A stretch of DNA of 37,766 nt from Planctomycetota bacterium (GCA_016190145.1 JACPRD010000164.1:1-37766); one strand, 5' to 3'. Shown: positions 8,385 through 15,606, counted from the stretch's first letter. The notes: generated from the letters alone by a model not told the origin. Numbers and translations are program-made.

Positions 8385-8705
8385 TGAAAATATTTAGAAA
8401 GTCCTTCAAGAGTAAAGTTGTAGGAATTGTGAAAATGAACTTACTCAAATTCCGGGACCCTGTCCGCGGGGGCTCCCGTTCGATCGGGTCGCGCTGGCGG
8501 ACCTGCGAGGCCCCTCCGGAACCGCGCGCGCGCGTTTAAGGGCCGTCACGCCGCCCCTCCAGTTTGCCGCGATCCCCGTCCTTCGCTCCCCGGCCGAATC
8601 CGCATGCAATCCGCTCCCATGTCCACCGGCCTCCGCGGATACCGCGCGCCGGGATCCGGAATTCCGGGAGTGAATGCCCGGCCGCGGCGTAATCTCAATC
8701 ACGGC
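8385..8705. other. Gene-free 321-base intergenic region
   Basis: No gene is supported here. It holds the A/T-rich upstream part of the toxin-antitoxin promoter (to about 8450), G+C-rich sequence without clear structure, a copy of the mlaE leader (8579-8638), and a TAATCT hexamer at 8690-8695 ten bases before the next ATG. Confidence 0.6.
8579..8638 (+). repeat. Degenerate copy of the mlaE leader and first codons
   Basis: Sixty bases match 10146-10208 with six substitutions and one 3-base gap (CAT here, CATCAT there). The 3' end repeats the mlaE start region: an ATG at 8619 would read MSTGLRGYR, against MSTGLRGFR in MlaE. The -10-like TACAAT of the mlaE copy is changed to TGCAAT here. The reading frame from this ATG remains open into the STN-like gene. 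Confidence 0.85.
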
Positions 8706-9935
8706 ATGAAAAAAACCGGCCTCCTGTTCGCCATTCTCGGCCTCGCAGCCGCGCTCCTCGCGATCGTGCTGCGCACGGCGCCGTTTCTCGCGCGCGCCTG
8801 GGGGAAGCGCGCCTCGGAGGGTGAGGTCGCCCGGACGCCCGGTCCGGCGACGACCGCTGCGGTGGCCGGGGAAACCCCTGCCGGCGTGAATCCCGGGGGC
8901 ATGAAGGACGCCGGCGCCACCGCCCCCGATTCCCCGCACCCGGCCCCGGCGACGCCCGCCTTCGTCCGCTACCTCGAGATCGAGGACGCCACGCTCCGCC
9001 GGTGGGAGCTCGCGCGCGTGACCATCCAGATGACCGACATGCCCATCGACGAGTTCCTCCGCCGCCTCCATGCCACGACAGGGCTCGAGGCTCTCCTCCC
9101 CCCCGACCTCGGGCGGGGCATGAAGATCAGCATTAATTTCAAGGACAGGTCGGGCACGGACGTCCTCCACTTCTTCCGGAATTACGCGCTTCTCATCCCC
9201 GTCGTCGACGACCAGGGCAACCTCTGGCTCAGCGCCGGGGAGCGCAGTCCGCAGAGCCTGCCCGCCGCGTTTTCCGATCTCCAGGCGATGCGCCTTGCGC
9301 GCGAGCAAATCCTGCACGACTCCCAGCCCGTCGCCGAGCCTCCGGAGCTCGCCGAACTGCGGAAGAAAATCGAAGCGGCGCGCATCTCGGTCTCGGTCGA
9401 GCAGAAGAGCCTGCAGGCGATCTGCAAGGCCATCTCCGGCGAGGCGGGCGTGTCCGTGGGCGTGGTCTCCACCGAAGATTGGGTCTACGCGGCTTCAAAG
9501 GTCGTCTCGGACTTCAGCGTCTCCGGGATGCCGCTTCCCGAAGCCCTGGACCTGCTGGCCGCCCGCAGCGGGCTGGAGTGGTGTCTCCGTGACGAAATGG
9601 TGATGCTGACGGGACCGGAGGAGGCGAAGGCCGAGCGCGAGATGTACGTGCGGCTGGAGAGGGAGCGGAGGGAGAGGCTTGCCGAGGAGGAGGCTCTCTT
9701 CGCACGGTCGTTCCCTGCCGGACCTGAGGCGGCGACGCTCGCCGAACTCTCGCAGGCCGTTGAGGGATCCCTCCGGATTCGCTGCCTGACCGATCTGCCG
9801 ACATGGCGGCTCCCCGACCGGTTTCCGTTTGTGGCGGGGGAATGCCCGCTGGGCGAGCGGATCGGGCAGATTCGTGGATCCGGGAAGGCGATCGTCGGGT
9901 ACCGATCGGGGGTCCTGTGGCTCCTGGCGCCCTGA
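8706..9935 (+). CDS. Membrane-anchored protein with two STN/secretin-like domains
   Basis: A 409-residue protein with an N-terminal hydrophobic helix (about 4-22) after MKK, then a Pro/Ala/Gly-rich linker to about 80. Two similar segments follow: about 95-170 (VTIQMTDMPIDEFLRRLHATTGL, then ISINFKDRSGTDVLHFF) and about 220-300 (ISVSVEQKSLQAICKAISGEAG, then FSVSGMPLPEALDLLAARSGL). Both have the beta-alpha-beta pattern of STN (secretin/TonB N-terminal) domains, which act in the periplasm in protein contacts. A charged helix at about 310-340 and a C-terminal beta segment follow. No secretin pore is present. The ATG at 8706 puts the helix at the terminus; a start at 8619, inside the mlaE-leader copy, is also open. 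The partner is unknown. Confidence 0.6.
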   Translation: MKKTGLLFAILGLAAALLAIVLRTAPFLARAWGKRASEGEVARTPGPATTAAVAGETPAGVNPGGMKDAGATAPDSPHPAPATPAFVRYLEIEDATLRRWELARVTIQMTDMPIDEFLRRLHATTGLEALLPPDLGRGMKISINFKDRSGTDVLHFFRNYALLIPVVDDQGNLWLSAGERSPQSLPAAFSDLQAMRLAREQILHDSQPVAEPPELAELRKKIEAARISVSVEQKSLQAICKAISGEAGVSVGVVSTEDWVYAASKVVSDFSVSGMPLPEALDLLAARSGLEWCLRDEMVMLTGPEEAKAEREMYVRLERERRERLAEEEALFARSFPAGPEAATLAELSQAVEGSLRIRCLTDLPTWRLPDRFPFVAGECPLGERIGQIRGSGKAIVGYRSGVLWLLAP

Positions 9936-10034
9936 GAGTCACCCAGGATCGGGGATCCCGCTCGGGGATGAGAATGGAGTGAGGCGGGCACGAGGCAACG
10001 GAGTCCGATTCCCGACTGCGCTCGCGGAACGACT

Positions 10035-10069
10035 GAGGAGGAGGAGAAGGAGGAGGCGCAGGAGGAGGT
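10035..10069 (+). repeat. Polypurine GGA/GAG tract upstream of mlaE
   Basis: About 35 bases that are almost all purine (GAGGAGGAGGAGAAGGAGG and continuing) with two pyrimidine interruptions. It lies in the 253-base gap before mlaE, which otherwise shows no gene. It contains several Shine-Dalgarno-like GGAGG cores without a start codon nearby, and it could form a triplex. Confidence 0.7.
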
Positions 10070-10171
10070 CGTCCCACCGAGGCCGTTCCTGCTCCTGGGC
10101 CCTTTCACGGTTCCCGCGGAAGGCGGGACACCGATTCAGAGCCTCTCCTTCGTTCCCCGGCTGAACCCGCT

Positions 10172-10177
10172 TACAAT
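10172..10177 (+). promoter_or_regulatory. -10-like hexamer upstream of mlaE
   Basis: TACAAT lies eleven bases before the mlaE ATG (10189), within the 63-base segment that is duplicated at 8579-8638. No good Shine-Dalgarno lies between them. Confidence 0.45.
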
Positions 10178-10188
10178 CCGCCCCCATC

Positions 10189-10977
10189 ATGTCCACCGGC
10201 CTCCGCGGCTTCCGCTTCCTGCTGAACCCCCTCCAGACGGCCGGCGGCGTCTTTCTGCTCTTCCTCGAAACGCTCAAGTCGGCGTTCGGCCTCTGGCCGC
10301 GGCGGCGGATCCTGGTGGACCAGTTCTACCTGATCGGCTACCGGTCGACCCCGGTCGTGCTCACGACGGGGTTTTTCACCGGGATGGTGCTTGCGGTGCA
10401 GTCGTTCAATCAGTTCCGCCGCGTCAACATCACGACGATGGTCGGAGCGGTCGTCGGCGTGTCGATGGTCAAAGAGCTGGGGCCGGTGCTCACGGGGCTC
10501 ATGCTGGCCGGCCGGGTCGGCGCCGCGATCACCGCGGAAATCGGGACGATGCACGTCACCGAACAGGTGGACGCGCTCCGCGCGATGGCCGCCAACCCGA
10601 TCCGGTTCCTCGTCCTCCCGCGCGTGATGGCGGCGGTGTGCCTCACCCCGATCCTCACGCTCATGGCCGACTTCGTCGGGATCCTCGGCGGGTCGCTCAT
10701 CTGCGTCGGAATCCTGAACGTCGAGTGGCATTTCTATTACGTGAACATGCTCGACTGGCTCTCCGTGTGGGAGATCTCGGTCGGCTGCGCGAAGTCCTCG
10801 TGCTTCGGCCTCCTGATCGCCCTCATCTCCGCCTACAAGGGCCTCAACACGGAACCCGGCGCCGCGGGCGTCGGGAAGGCCGCGACCGAAGCCGTCGTCA
10901 CCTCGTGCATCATGATCCTGGTGTCGGATTTCTTCCTCACCGTGATGTTCCAGGCGATCAAGCCGGAGTGGGCGTAG
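10189..10977 (+). CDS. mlaE: MlaE/YrbE-family ABC transporter permease
   Basis: A 262-residue integral membrane protein of the MlaE family, with an N-terminal amphipathic segment and about five membrane helices. Family-typical motifs are present: STPVVLTTGFFTGMVLAVQ, GVSMVKELGPVLTGLMLAGR, GAAITAEIGTMHVTEQVDAL and IRFLVLPRVMAAV. MlaE forms the inner-membrane channel of a phospholipid transporter that maintains outer-membrane lipid asymmetry, so the cell should have an outer membrane. It is followed directly by the ATPase gene (TAG then ATG, no gap). The usual periplasmic MCE-domain subunit MlaD is not found downstream in the window. Confidence 0.93.
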   Translation: MSTGLRGFRFLLNPLQTAGGVFLLFLETLKSAFGLWPRRRILVDQFYLIGYRSTPVVLTTGFFTGMVLAVQSFNQFRRVNITTMVGAVVGVSMVKELGPVLTGLMLAGRVGAAITAEIGTMHVTEQVDALRAMAANPIRFLVLPRVMAAVCLTPILTLMADFVGILGGSLICVGILNVEWHFYYVNMLDWLSVWEISVGCAKSSCFGLLIALISAYKGLNTEPGAAGVGKAATEAVVTSCIMILVSDFFLTVMFQAIKPEWA

Positions 10978-11781
10978 ATGCTCGAAATCCGCAACCTCCA
11001 CAAGCACCTCGGCGGAAAACACGTCCTCCGCGGCGTCAACCTCAAGGTCGAAACCGGCGAAGCCCTCGTCATCATCGGCGGCTCCGGATGCGGCAAGAGC
11101 GTCCTCCTCAAACACGTCCTCGGCCTCATGAAGCCCGACGAGGGAGAAGTCCTCGTCGAAGGCCGCGACATCGGCAAACTCACCGAGCGCGAACTCAACG
11201 ACCTCCGGATGAAGTTCGGCATGCTCTTCCAGGGCGGCGCCCTCTTCGATTCCATGACCGTCTACGACAACGTCGCCTTCGCGCTCGACGAGCACGAGAA
11301 GATGCCGCTCGCGCAGAAACAGGAAATCGTGCGCAAGAAGCTCGCGATCGTGGGGTTGTCGAAGGTGGAAAACATGTTCCCCGGCGACCTCTCGGGCGGC
11401 ATGAAGAAACGCGTGGCGCTCGCGCGCGCCATCGCGACGGACCCCGAGTACGTGCTCTACGACGAACCTACGACCGGCCTCGACCCGATCATGAGCGACG
11501 TCATCAACGAGCTCATCGTGAAGCTCAAGAAGACCCTCAAGATCACGACGATCGTCGTCACCCACGACATGGCGAGCGCCCGCAAGGTCGCCGACAGGAT
11601 GGCGATGCTGCACGAAGGCACGATCCGCATCCACGCGAAGCCCGACGAGATCTTCGCGAGCACGGACGAGGTCGTGGCGAACTTCATCCATGGAAGGGCT
11701 TCGCAGGAGCAGTTGAAGGAGGTCTGGGAATACGAGGGGATCGAGCAGACGGAGGGCCGCGAGGGGCAGAAGGCGGATTGA
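10978..11781 (+). CDS. mlaF: MlaF-type ABC transporter ATPase
   Basis: A 267-residue ABC ATPase. Walker A is GGSGCGKS (about 34-41), the Q-loop is MLFQGGALFDSMTV (about 82-95), the signature is LSGGMKKR (about 138-145), Walker B is VLYDEPTTGLDP (about 159-170) and the switch histidine is in VVTHDM (about 196). The GGALFDSMTVYDNVAF sequence and the C-terminal extension are characteristic of the MlaF/Ttg2A branch. It would power lipid movement through MlaE. It starts at the base after the mlaE stop, so the two form an operon. Confidence 0.93.
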   Translation: MLEIRNLHKHLGGKHVLRGVNLKVETGEALVIIGGSGCGKSVLLKHVLGLMKPDEGEVLVEGRDIGKLTERELNDLRMKFGMLFQGGALFDSMTVYDNVAFALDEHEKMPLAQKQEIVRKKLAIVGLSKVENMFPGDLSGGMKKRVALARAIATDPEYVLYDEPTTGLDPIMSDVINELIVKLKKTLKITTIVVTHDMASARKVADRMAMLHEGTIRIHAKPDEIFASTDEVVANFIHGRASQEQLKEVWEYEGIEQTEGREGQKAD

Positions 11782-11801
11782 GGAGGGGCGGCTCCGGAGC
11801 G

Positions 11802-11840
11802 CGTTCGTTCCTCGTTTCTCGTTCCTCGTTTCTCGTTTCG
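11802..11840 (+). repeat. Heptameric repeat tract, CGTTCCT/CGTTTCT family (copy 1)
   Basis: Alternating CGTTCCT and CGTTTCT units in tandem, just after mlaF. A 32-base core is identical to the tract at 14156-14190, and it is closely related to inverted copies at 15633-15664 and 36251-36288. Confidence 0.85.
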
Positions 11841-11880
11841 CGGAGCGTAGACTGGACAGCGCTTCCATTGCGAGGCCGTC

Positions 11881-12220
11881 ATGGATAGACGCTCCGAATG
11901 GCGGACCGTCGTCGCCGCCGCTTCGACCGCTCTGCTGATCCTGCTCGCCGGGGCGGCGTTCGCCTGCGGCCGCCCGCAGGACGCTACCGCCTTCCTTCGC
12001 GAGAACAGCCGCAATCACCCCGGCGGGCTCGAGTCCCTCTACCTCCGGGGAAGCGGCCGTCGTGCGCGCCATGGCCACCGCGGCCCGCGCCGAATCCGGC
12101 AACCGCTGAGACGACCTGCGCGAGTCCGTCCTCAAGGATCTGGAAGCCGCCGGCCCTCGCTTCCGCCCGCTCGCCGACGCCTTCCGCAAACGCGGGCGCG
12201 CGAACATCAAGGCACGCTGA
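11881..12220 (+). pseudogene. Probable frameshifted small secreted protein gene
   Basis: The ATG at 11881 opens a frame with a signal-peptide-like start (TALLILLAGAAFACG) and plausible coding sequence to about 12050 (RPQDATAFLREN). Beyond that the coding-like signal moves to another frame, reading EAAVVRAMATAARAESGNR, then an in-frame TGA (12107-12109), then DDLRESVLKDLEAAGPRFRPLADAF and ending at TGA 12218-12220. Both pieces look more natural than the continuing first frame, which becomes arginine/proline-rich. So one frameshift and one nonsense change, or sequencing errors, are the likely explanation. Function unknown. It ends six bases before the convergent gene at 12227. Confidence 0.45.
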
Positions 12221-12226
12221 ACGGCC

Positions 12227-12796
12227 TCACATCCCCGGTTTCCATTTCTCCCTCGGCGGCGGCTCCTCGCGCGTCTTCGGCGTCGTCGGCGGTCCCTTGG
12301 GTTTCGGCGGCGGCCGCTCAACGAAGTACGGTTCGTCAGGGGGCGCCGGGGGCGGCTCGTCCTCGTCGTCGTCGGGTGCCTCTTCCTTCTCCTCCGCCGG
12401 CGGGGAGGCGCGCCGGAGGATCGCGGCGAATCCCGCGAGGAATCCCCAGGTGAGGAGGGTGACGGGGAACAGGAGGATGCCGTCGGACTCGAGGGATTTG
12501 AAGCCTGTGACGGGGAACATCGCCAGGAACAGGAGACCTTCGCCGGGGCCGGCGGCGTAGCGGAGGGCGTAGCGGAGCGCGGCCCAGAAAAGCGTCCCCG
12601 CGGTCGCGAACCAGCAGAGCAGGTAGAGGTGGCGGCGGGAGAGGCGTGCGAGGAGGCAGAGAAGCGGGACCGCGCCCGCGATCCCGCCGAGGCTCTGCGC
12701 GAGCGTGTCGGGGCGGGAGGCGCGCTGGAGGAGCGTGGACCAGATGATGAAGGGCAGCGGGCCGGCGAAGAATCCGAGGAGGAAGGCCCGGATCAC
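12227..12796 (-). CDS. Membrane protein of unknown function with acidic, proline-rich tail
   Basis: A 189-residue protein with about four hydrophobic segments (FLLGFFAGPLPFIIW, GGIAGAVPLLCLLA, LYLLCWFATAGTLFWAAL, and a pair near ILLFPVTLLTWGFLAGF). The cytoplasmic-looking C-terminus of about 55 residues switches from acidic (EEAPDDDEDEPPP) to basic/proline-rich (PPPKPKGPPTTPKT). The GTG start at 12796 overlaps the stop of the GAF-domain gene by four bases (GTGA), so it is translationally coupled to that sensor. Family not recognised. Confidence 0.7.
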   Translation of the reverse strand: MIRAFLLGFFAGPLPFIIWSTLLQRASRPDTLAQSLGGIAGAVPLLCLLARLSRRHLYLLCWFATAGTLFWAALRYALRYAAGPGEGLLFLAMFPVTGFKSLESDGILLFPVTLLTWGFLAGFAAILRRASPPAEEKEEAPDDDEDEPPPAPPDEPYFVERPPPKPKGPPTTPKTREEPPPREKWKPGM

Positions 12797-13689
12797 GACC
12801 GTCGCTTGCTTTTCTTCGCGGGCTTCGCCTTTTTCGCCGGCCTCGCCGCCGGGGAGAGCGTGACGAGCGTGGCGGGCGCGCCGCCGGCGCCGGTGAACGG
12901 GGTCACGCGGCCTTCCGCGGCCACGGACTTCTTTCCGAGTCGCAGGGTGAGCGAGACCGCGCCGCCCTTCGCACCCGCCTTCTCCCAGGACTTCGTCGAG
13001 GCCTCGTCGAGATACGCGTCGAAGTCCTTGCCGGCCGCGTCCCGGAGCGCGCCGCCCCACGCGCCGTTCGCGAACGCGATGCGGTTCTCGCCGTCGAGAA
13101 TCAGGACCAGATCGCCCAGCGTCCCCGCGAGCGTCGCGAACCGCGCCTCGGACGAGGCCGCGGCCTCCTGGAGCCCGCGGACCTGCGCCTCGACCGCCTT
13201 CAGCTGCTCCTGCGCGACGCCCATGTTCATGAGCGATCCGGCGATCGTGCAGAGCAGCTCGATCCGCGCGACGACCTCGGGCAAGAACGCCTCCGGCCGG
13301 TCCGCCTCGATGTTCAGGATCCCCACCACGTCCCCGTCGACCATCACCGGCGCGCAGATCTCGCTTCCCGAAACCTGCCCGCCCGAGATGAACAGCGGAT
13401 CGGAGGTGACGTCGCGCGCGTAGTACAGCTTCGCGGTCTTCACGACGTGCCCGATGATCCCCGTCGTGATCTTCTGCGTGTACGCCTCGGGATGAAGCTG
13501 CCGTCCGCTCTGCGTCGATTCCGCCACCGGCAGCACGAGGTCGCTCGCGCGGTAGACGAGAAAAAACGAAGCGCTGACGCCGCGCCCGACGGACCTCCGC
13601 ACGCGCGTGACCAGCGTGCGGTACATGTCCTGTCCGGATCCGGCTTGGATCAGCTTCTGCGCGACTTCGAGCAGCTTCTCAGCGGGCAC
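12793..13689 (-). CDS. GAF-domain sensor protein with PAS-like second domain
   Basis: A 298-residue protein. A GAF domain spans about 15-160 (GIIGHVVKTAKLYYARDV, then SEICAPVMVDGDVVGILNIEA), which binds small ligands or senses redox state. A helix at about 160-185 connects to a PAS-like segment at about 185-265 (LGDLVLILDGENRIAFANGAW). The tail is lysine/arginine-rich (KKAKPAKKSKRRS). No kinase, cyclase or DNA-binding output domain is present, so it probably signals by contact with a partner. The GTG at 13689 follows the stop of the upstream gene directly (TAG then GTG), and its stop overlaps the membrane-protein gene, giving a three-gene operon. Confidence 0.8.
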   Translation of the reverse strand: MPAEKLLEVAQKLIQAGSGQDMYRTLVTRVRRSVGRGVSASFFLVYRASDLVLPVAESTQSGRQLHPEAYTQKITTGIIGHVVKTAKLYYARDVTSDPLFISGGQVSGSEICAPVMVDGDVVGILNIEADRPEAFLPEVVARIELLCTIAGSLMNMGVAQEQLKAVEAQVRGLQEAAASSEARFATLAGTLGDLVLILDGENRIAFANGAWGGALRDAAGKDFDAYLDEASTKSWEKAGAKGGAVSLTLRLGKKSVAAEGRVTPFTGAGGAPATLVTLSPAARPAKKAKPAKKSKRRS

Positions 13690-14067
13690 CTACGCCCCCC
13701 ACTTCCTGCCCTCGGGCACGTCCATCAGCGACTCCCCGTCCCCCGTCACCTTCATGAACGTCCCGCTTCCCGTCAGCACGCCCGTCACGAACTCGATGAG
13801 GACCTGGCCTTCTTCCTCGGGATTGAAGGCGAAGCGCATCCCGGCCTGTTCGAAGACGCCGCCGGCCTTGGCCTTGCGCTCCTGGCGTGTTTCGGTGCCG
13901 ACATCCTGCAGGTCGCTTCCATCCCAGACCCAGCAGTTGACGGGATCGCCATCGGTGCGGCCCGCGACCCAGTCGGCCTCGGAGTACTCGCCGATGTGGA
14001 GCGACGAGTGGTTGGCCTGGACGGCTTCCCAGCGCTTTTTCATCTCGGTGAGGACGGCGGGGTGCAT
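13690..14067 (-). CDS. Small conserved-looking cytoplasmic protein, unknown function
   Basis: A 125-residue protein starting MHPAVLTEMKKRWEAVQ, with mixed alpha/beta character, aromatic residues (NCWVWDGSDLQDVG) and no membrane segment. The ATG at 14067 is supported by a good Shine-Dalgarno (GGAGGG, seven to eight bases upstream) and a TAGAAT -10 about 31 bases upstream. It is the first gene of the operon with the GAF/PAS sensor and the membrane protein. Family not recognised; a role in the same signalling unit is an inference from position only. Confidence 0.75.
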   Translation of the reverse strand: MHPAVLTEMKKRWEAVQANHSSLHIGEYSEADWVAGRTDGDPVNCWVWDGSDLQDVGTETRQERKAKAGGVFEQAGMRFAFNPEEEGQVLIEFVTGVLTGSGTFMKVTGDGESLMDVPEGRKWGA

Positions 14068-14098
14068 CTTCCCTCCGTGTGAATAAGGGGTTCGGCGC

Positions 14099-14104
14099 AT
14101 TCTA
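14099..14104 (-). promoter_or_regulatory. -10-like box of the 14067-12227 operon
   Basis: TAGAAT on the minus strand, 31 bases before the ATG, with a Shine-Dalgarno in between. This is a conventional leadered arrangement, unlike many other genes here. Confidence 0.5.
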
Positions 14105-14155
14105 TGAAGCGAGAGTGGAAAATGCACGGAAGCGCGGTCGCGATTCAGCGGGGGG

Positions 14156-14190
14156 CGTTCCTCGTTTCTCGTTCCTCGTTTCTCGTTCCG
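14156..14190 (+). repeat. Heptameric repeat tract, CGTTCCT/CGTTTCT family (copy 2)
   Basis: Five tandem units, CGTTCCT and CGTTTCT alternating, in the gap between divergent genes at 14067 and 14213. It matches the reverse complement of 36251-36288 with a single substitution over about 40 bases. Confidence 0.85.
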
Positions 14191-14212
14191 TGCTGCGGGA
14201 TAGGATGGAGGC

Positions 14213-14407
14213 GTGGAAGAGCAGAAGGGCAAGCTGGCGCATCCGGCGCTGGCGATCGGGATCGGCCTGGTCAGCGCGGGGCTCATCGTGGTCGCGGTGG
14301 TCATACATGGGAAGAGCGGCGGGTGGCGGCTCTGGATGGACGTGGCGCTCGGGCTGGGCGGGCTCGGGTTCTGCGTGGACACGCTGCTCGCACGGCGGAA
14401 AAAATAA
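14213..14407 (+). CDS. Two-helix membrane peptide
   Basis: A 64-residue protein with two hydrophobic helices (about 11-31 AIGIGLVSAGLIVVAVVIHG and about 40-58 LWMDVALGLGGLGFCVDTLL) and a basic end (ARRKK). The GTG start is supported by GGATGGAG just upstream and a TAGGAT hexamer six bases before the codon. Its TAA abuts the hemW stop codon on the other strand with no bases between. Function unknown. Confidence 0.6.
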   Translation: MEEQKGKLAHPALAIGIGLVSAGLIVVAVVIHGKSGGWRLWMDVALGLGGLGFCVDTLLARRKK

Positions 14408-15604
14408 TCAGGCGCGCTCTTTAGCGAATTCACCGAAGAGGCCGTCGCTGACGAGGATGCCCTCGTCGGTGAGCACGACGGCTCCCTCCCGGATCTCGAG
14501 AAGTCCGCGGCGCTCCGCCATCTTCAGTGTCTTCGGAAAAACCGAATCGATGCCCTCGCCGAATTCGGTTTTGAAGCGGTGGGTGGCGAGGCCCTCGCGG
14601 AGGCGGAGGCGGCAGAGGATGGCTTCGAGCATGGCCTGTTCGAGGTCCGGCGCTTCCTCGAAGGCCTGAAGGGGTTCGGCGGCGTTTGCGCGGCGGACGT
14701 ATTCGAGGGGGGAGCGGACGTTGGACCAGCGCCGGCGGCCGTCGAAGCCGAAGGCGCCGGCGCCGGCGGCGAGGACGGGGTCGCGGCGCCAGTAGCGGAG
14801 GTTGTGGGCGCACTCGCGGCCGGGGCGTGCGAAGTTCGAGATTTCGTAGCGGCCGTAGCCGGCGGTCTGGAGGCGGGCGGCGGTGTCGCGCAGGAAGTCG
14901 GCCTGCTCGTCCTCGCACTTCTCGTGGAGGTCGCCGGTGGCGCGGCGGCGGTGGAACTCGGTGCCGGGCTCGAACGTGAGGTTGTACGCGCTCAGGTGTT
15001 CGGGCCCGAGGGCGACGGCGGCTTCGACGCTTCGCGCCCAGGTTTCGAGCGTCTGGCCGGGCAGCGCGAACATCAGGTCGAGGTTGACGTTCTCGATGCC
15101 GCCGGCGCGGACCGCGCGGAAGGCGTCGGCGATTTCGGCGGGGGAGTGGATGCGCTCGAGGAGGGCGAGCTCGGCGGGGTCGAAGGACTGCGCGCCCATG
15201 GAGACGCGGGTCACGCCCGCGGCGCGGTATCCGGCGAAGTCGTGGCGCTCGATCGTGCCGGGGTTCGCTTCCATCGTGATCTCGCGCGCCGCGAGGCGGA
15301 AGTCGCGCGCGACGCGGTCGAGGATGGCGCCGATCTGTGCCGGCGTGAACAGCGACGGCGTGCCGCCGCCGATGAAGACGGTCTCGAATTCGACCGGGCC
15401 GTAGCGCTCGCGGACGCGGCGGAGATCTTCGAGCAGGGCCGCGAGGTAGGCGTCGTGGAGAGAGCCGTCGGAGGCGTGCGAGTTGAAGTCGCAGTAGCCG
15501 CATTTGCGGACGCAGAAGGGGATGTGGATGTACAGCCCCACGGGCGATGTGAGATCGGGCGGGCCCGGCGCGGGAAAGGGCTTCGTGCTTCGTGCTTCGT
15601 GCAT
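14408..15604 (-). CDS. hemW: HemW-like radical SAM heme chaperone
   Basis: A 398-residue radical SAM protein. The cluster motif CVRKCGYCDFNSH (C31, C35, C38) is followed by the TIM-barrel core (VFIGGGTPSLF, EANPGTI, VSMGAQSFD, NLDLMFALPGQ). The HNLRYW motif and a HemN-C-type C-terminal domain (about 310-390) also fit HemW, a homologue of the oxygen-independent coproporphyrinogen III oxidase that delivers heme to respiratory enzymes. The single-cysteine extension typical of true HemN is absent. The ATG at 15604 has AGGAC and a TATGGT box upstream. The first eight codons (MHEARSTK) are made by a CTTCGTG-type heptamer tract, an unusual origin for an N-terminus; the fold begins near residue 22. 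Confidence 0.88.
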   Translation of the reverse strand: MHEARSTKPFPAPGPPDLTSPVGLYIHIPFCVRKCGYCDFNSHASDGSLHDAYLAALLEDLRRVRERYGPVEFETVFIGGGTPSLFTPAQIGAILDRVARDFRLAAREITMEANPGTIERHDFAGYRAAGVTRVSMGAQSFDPAELALLERIHSPAEIADAFRAVRAGGIENVNLDLMFALPGQTLETWARSVEAAVALGPEHLSAYNLTFEPGTEFHRRRATGDLHEKCEDEQADFLRDTAARLQTAGYGRYEISNFARPGRECAHNLRYWRRDPVLAAGAGAFGFDGRRRWSNVRSPLEYVRRANAAEPLQAFEEAPDLEQAMLEAILCRLRLREGLATHRFKTEFGEGIDSVFPKTLKMAERRGLLEIREGAVVLTDEGILVSDGLFGEFAKERA

Positions 15605-15606
15605 CG
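15581..15606 (-). repeat. Heptamer tract CTTCGTG within the 5' end of hemW
   Basis: Three tandem CTTCGTG units plus a degenerate fourth, overlapping the start codon and first eight codons of hemW. The 7-base period matches the other intergenic repeat families in the window. Confidence 0.75.

Noticed and set aside
8604-8705. STN-like protein starting at 8604 or 8619
   Set aside because: The extra residues come from the duplicated mlaE leader and would bury the signal-anchor helix behind 29-34 residues; 8706 is preferred, though 8619 is kept as an alternative.
12107-12109. Selenocysteine TGA in the broken gene
   Set aside because: No SECIS-like hairpin was recognisable after the codon, and a frame change is needed as well, so decay or sequencing error is simpler.
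10171-12321. Minus-strand frame of 716 codons opposite mlaE-mlaF
   Set aside because: It is antisense to two genes with complete family motifs and is His/Asp/Arg-rich, typical of a shadow.
14408-15604. True HemN (coproporphyrinogen III dehydrogenase)
   Set aside because: The N-terminal CVRKCGYC context and HNLRYW motif fit HemW; the fourth cysteine and extended N-terminus of HemN are missing.
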